A stretch of 64,000 bases of DNA, from NCBI GenBank assembly GCA_964017195.1, contig OZ024895.1, forward strand, positions 6,134,001 to 6,198,000. Reading direction: 5' to 3'. This document shows, piece by piece, positions 61,979 through 64,000 of this stretch. The notes below the pieces were generated by a model. That model was not told where the DNA came from. It saw only the letters and a program-made list of their open reading frames with translations, and made no database searches. Made by a program: the position numbers and the translations under genes. Every line of letters begins with the position of its first letter. Position 1 is the first letter of the stretch. This stretch comes from Siderastrea radians. Its lineage: Eukaryota > Cnidaria > Anthozoa > Scleractinia > Rhizangiidae.

Positions 61979-62045
61979 TCGTAGAAATGCGATCACACGG
62001 CTACCTTATCAGAGCTTAGGATGGACTGATCATAGGTCATAATTA

Positions 62046-62140
62046 ACAATTATTCCACGCGCACGCATTGAATATGAGGTGATAGCCGACGAGGCGAGTG
62101 GCGCCAATAATCACCTTATATCTGAGAGTGGAATAATTGT
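62046..62140. mobile_element. Short MITE in probable UNC80 3' UTR
   Basis: ACAATTATTCCAC and GTGGAATAATTGT are perfect inverted ends. ATGAGGTGAT / ATCACCTTAT pairs inside. Confidence 0.75.
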
Positions 62141-62392
62141 CTTATTAAATGAGTTGCTGACTACTTAAAACAGTCAAGGTTGTCAATATTTACCGTATAA
62201 AAAGATTCCCTTGGAAAGTGAGTGGAACACCAATCATTTGATGTATTGAAAGAAATGTTGTTTTCACATGAGCGGGAATTCTTGAAAAGTAGTCTAAAAC
62301 TCCCAAACGGAATTTCCGAATGGAGGATGTGTGTATTATTTAAGTGGACATGACAAATTTTACTCTTCGATTTTTAACCTCAATCTCGGTTA

Positions 62393-62597
62393 ACCCTTTA
62401 AGCGCCAGTATCAACATGCATATTCTCCTTAGTGTTCCCCATATGTTTCTTATGGTACTAATTGGGAGAATTTGCTTACACATCAAGAGACCTCATCTTA
62501 AGTGATCATTTTCTTAATTCTCATGACCTACATGTTTGATCAAGTAGGGATAGTGTAGGGAGAAATTAGATGCTTGTCGCTATTGGGGCTTTAAGGG
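62393..62597. mobile_element. piggyBac-like MITE, copy in 3' flank of UNC80
   Basis: TTAA lies on both sides (62389-62392, 62598-62601). The ends are CCCTTTAAGCGCCA and TTGGGGCTTTAAGGG, with a 205-bp body collinear with 34358-34561. Confidence 0.87.
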
Positions 62598-63011
62598 TTA
62601 ATGAATTTTTAGCTTTTTCGTTGGTTCACACACACGGCTCATCAGCCAATAATCTTGCTATTTGTCATAGAAATTGGATGCCATGATCATCGCCTCGAAG
62701 CAAATGTTTTTGTTTTTTGTTGTTTGTTTTTTCTGAAAACTCAGCAACGTTTCTGAGGCATAGCTTTTGCTGTTAATACAGGCACTGCTAGGATGAGCGC
62801 TATGAATCGCGGGATACGTTGTATTTGCTACGTTGAGCCGAAGGAGGGCACAATACACCAATTTATGTAAATATAAACTTCAGTTCTTTTGTTTGCTTGT
62901 TTTTGTTTTGTTTTGTTGTTAATACCAGCCAAACTGCGCAGACATCTAAATTTATTTGTTTCGTAGTTGAAATGAGTGAAAATCTGTCGAAAAGAGTACA
63001 AATGAGATAGC

Positions 63012-63027
63012 TTTATTCAATTTTATT
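63012..63027 (-). terminator. Candidate poly(A) signals for the EF-hand gene
   Basis: TTTATT occurs at 63012-63017 and 63022-63027, reading AATAAA on minus, about 650 bases past the EF-hand gene's stop. The two convergent genes would then overlap tail to tail by about 60 bases. Confidence 0.35.
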
Positions 63028-63070
63028 GCATAAAATTAAAGGACAAACGTAATACGTTATCATCTTATGA

Positions 63071-63076
63071 AATAAA
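63071..63076 (+). terminator. unc80: Candidate poly(A) signal for UNC80
   Basis: The first clear AATAAA downstream of the TGA, about 1.1 kb away. An unverified candidate; the true 3' end could be elsewhere. Confidence 0.35.
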
Positions 63077-63673
63077 ACAGTGCATACTATTATTTGTTGT
63101 CTGCATGTGTTAGTTATTTACTTTCGTCAGTTAACTTGTCACAGCAATAATCGTGTGAATAACCCCAACAAGAGCAACTATCTTCTCCGCTGCTTCCCAC
63201 CCCTGACCCATAAAACGTGACTTGGTTTTCGTTCAAGCACACATCGAAATAACAATGTCTTCCTACGGGTATTATTTACATTTCTCAGGTCGGGACGGGA
63301 CGGCAATGATGAAGGGTTGACCAGTTGACCATAGGGAGCATAGATGATTTGTTAAATAATTTACTAACTAGAGTGGTTATTTACTGGTCACAGAGATGCG
63401 TTATCAACAAAAAAAAAGATGAAAGATCTGCAAGATATATACGCACACGAACGTAAACCGCTAACCGCTTTCCACGCGAAACCACTGCGGTTTGATAGCC
63501 GACTGTTTTGGTGTCCTCCTGTTTAACAGTTTGGTTGGTTTTCAGTGACTACAGCCTTTTTTCTCTTTTTACACCAATTCCCCTTCTTCCTTTTTTTTAA
63601 ATAATCATTCCTTCCAAAAATCAATTTTCAAAAGAACGCTGAAAGAATTAAACATAAGGGCCTCACGCTTAAG

Positions 63674-63973
63674 TTACTGTTGAGCTCCTACGCCCTGTGG
63701 TTGATATCGCTCGCGGGTCCACAGGACAAACTCTTGAAACGCAATCACACCATTACCATTGGTGTCCATCTTGTCAAACAACTCTCTCAATTTGACGTCG
63801 TGGATTGGTGCGTTTAACTTCTTCATTCCGCCAACAAAGTCTTCCTTACCGAGCGTGTGTCCATCGCGGTCTTTCGAGAGAAACTTGAACAATTCGAGCA
63901 ATCGAAGCCCCCGTGTGCGTACGAAGGCTAAGTAAACTTCAAAAATATCAGGATTCTTGGTCGTATTCGTCAT
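63674..63973 (-). CDS. EF-hand protein, C-terminal end (may continue off the window)
   Basis: 99 residues from ATG 63973 to TAA 63676-63674. The frame stays open upstream to the window edge (WDISIQGER before the ATG), so this may be the last exon of a longer protein. A degenerate first loop (SKDRDGHTLGKED) lacks Asp at position 1. A canonical second loop, DTNGNGVIAFQE, has all calcium-binding positions. VYLAFVRTRGLRLLELFKFL precedes them. The order resembles the C-terminal EF-hand pair of some leucine-rich-repeat proteins (LRRC74-like), a weak guess. Transcribed toward UNC80. Confidence 0.8.
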   Translation of the reverse strand: MTNTTKNPDIFEVYLAFVRTRGLRLLELFKFLSKDRDGHTLGKEDFVGGMKKLNAPIHDVKLRELFDKMDTNGNGVIAFQEFVLWTRERYQPQGVGAQQ

Positions 63974-64000
63974 GCGCTCTCCTTGGATGCTGATATCCCA

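Larger units (their letters stand above)
62141..63673. other. Region between the convergent UNC80 and EF-hand genes
   Basis: Apart from the TTAA MITE and candidate poly(A) signals, it is AT-rich with no recognisable frame. Confidence 0.5.

Overview
This window looks like animal nuclear DNA, most likely from an anthozoan cnidarian (stony-coral type). Small exons with consensus GT/AG borders sit in long AT-rich introns. The introns are packed with tRNA-derived SINEs, LINE 3' ends, dozens of short inverted-repeat (MITE-like) elements, minisatellites and one large DNA transposon. The coral attribution is inference from gene content and repeat style; no species-specific marker was checked.

Layout. 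Almost the whole window (583-61978, plus strand) is the 3' part of one giant gene, an UNC80 homologue. UNC80 is the large scaffold of the NALCN sodium-leak channel complex. I assigned 36 exons by splice sites, reading-frame phase and similarity to vertebrate UNC80 as remembered. They join in frame with no internal stop: two bases of a split codon, then 1,989 codons including the TGA. They cover roughly the C-terminal 60% of the protein; the 5' part lies to the left of the window. The last exon (60767-61978) encodes a long Ser/Glu/Lys-rich tail.

Three things are nested in its introns. (1) 22977-29909 is a complete, roughly 6.9-kb DNA transposon with about 300-bp terminal inverted repeats and a 6-bp target duplication. 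It carries a DDE integrase-like transposase (plus strand, with an in-frame TAG near its end) and, on the minus strand, a three-exon gene ending in a HECT-type E3 ubiquitin-ligase domain with the catalytic cysteine in place. (2) 38466-39956 is an intronless cytochrome P450 gene on the minus strand, inside a 13.5-kb UNC80 intron. (3) Repeats: about 40-45 copies of a 106-bp unit in about ten arrays of both orientations, a 67-bp minisatellite (10058-11738), several foldback elements with clear 7-9-bp target duplications, piggyBac-like TTAA elements (one with three other elements inserted in it), a 568-bp near-perfect palindrome, and a hammerhead-ribozyme-like motif. At the right edge (63674-64000, minus) is the 3' end of a convergent EF-hand gene.

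The genes do not form an operon. UNC80 is a neuronal-type channel scaffold, the P450 is an independent membrane-bound monooxygenase, and the transposon genes are selfish DNA. The HECT-bearing transposon is the most unusual system here.
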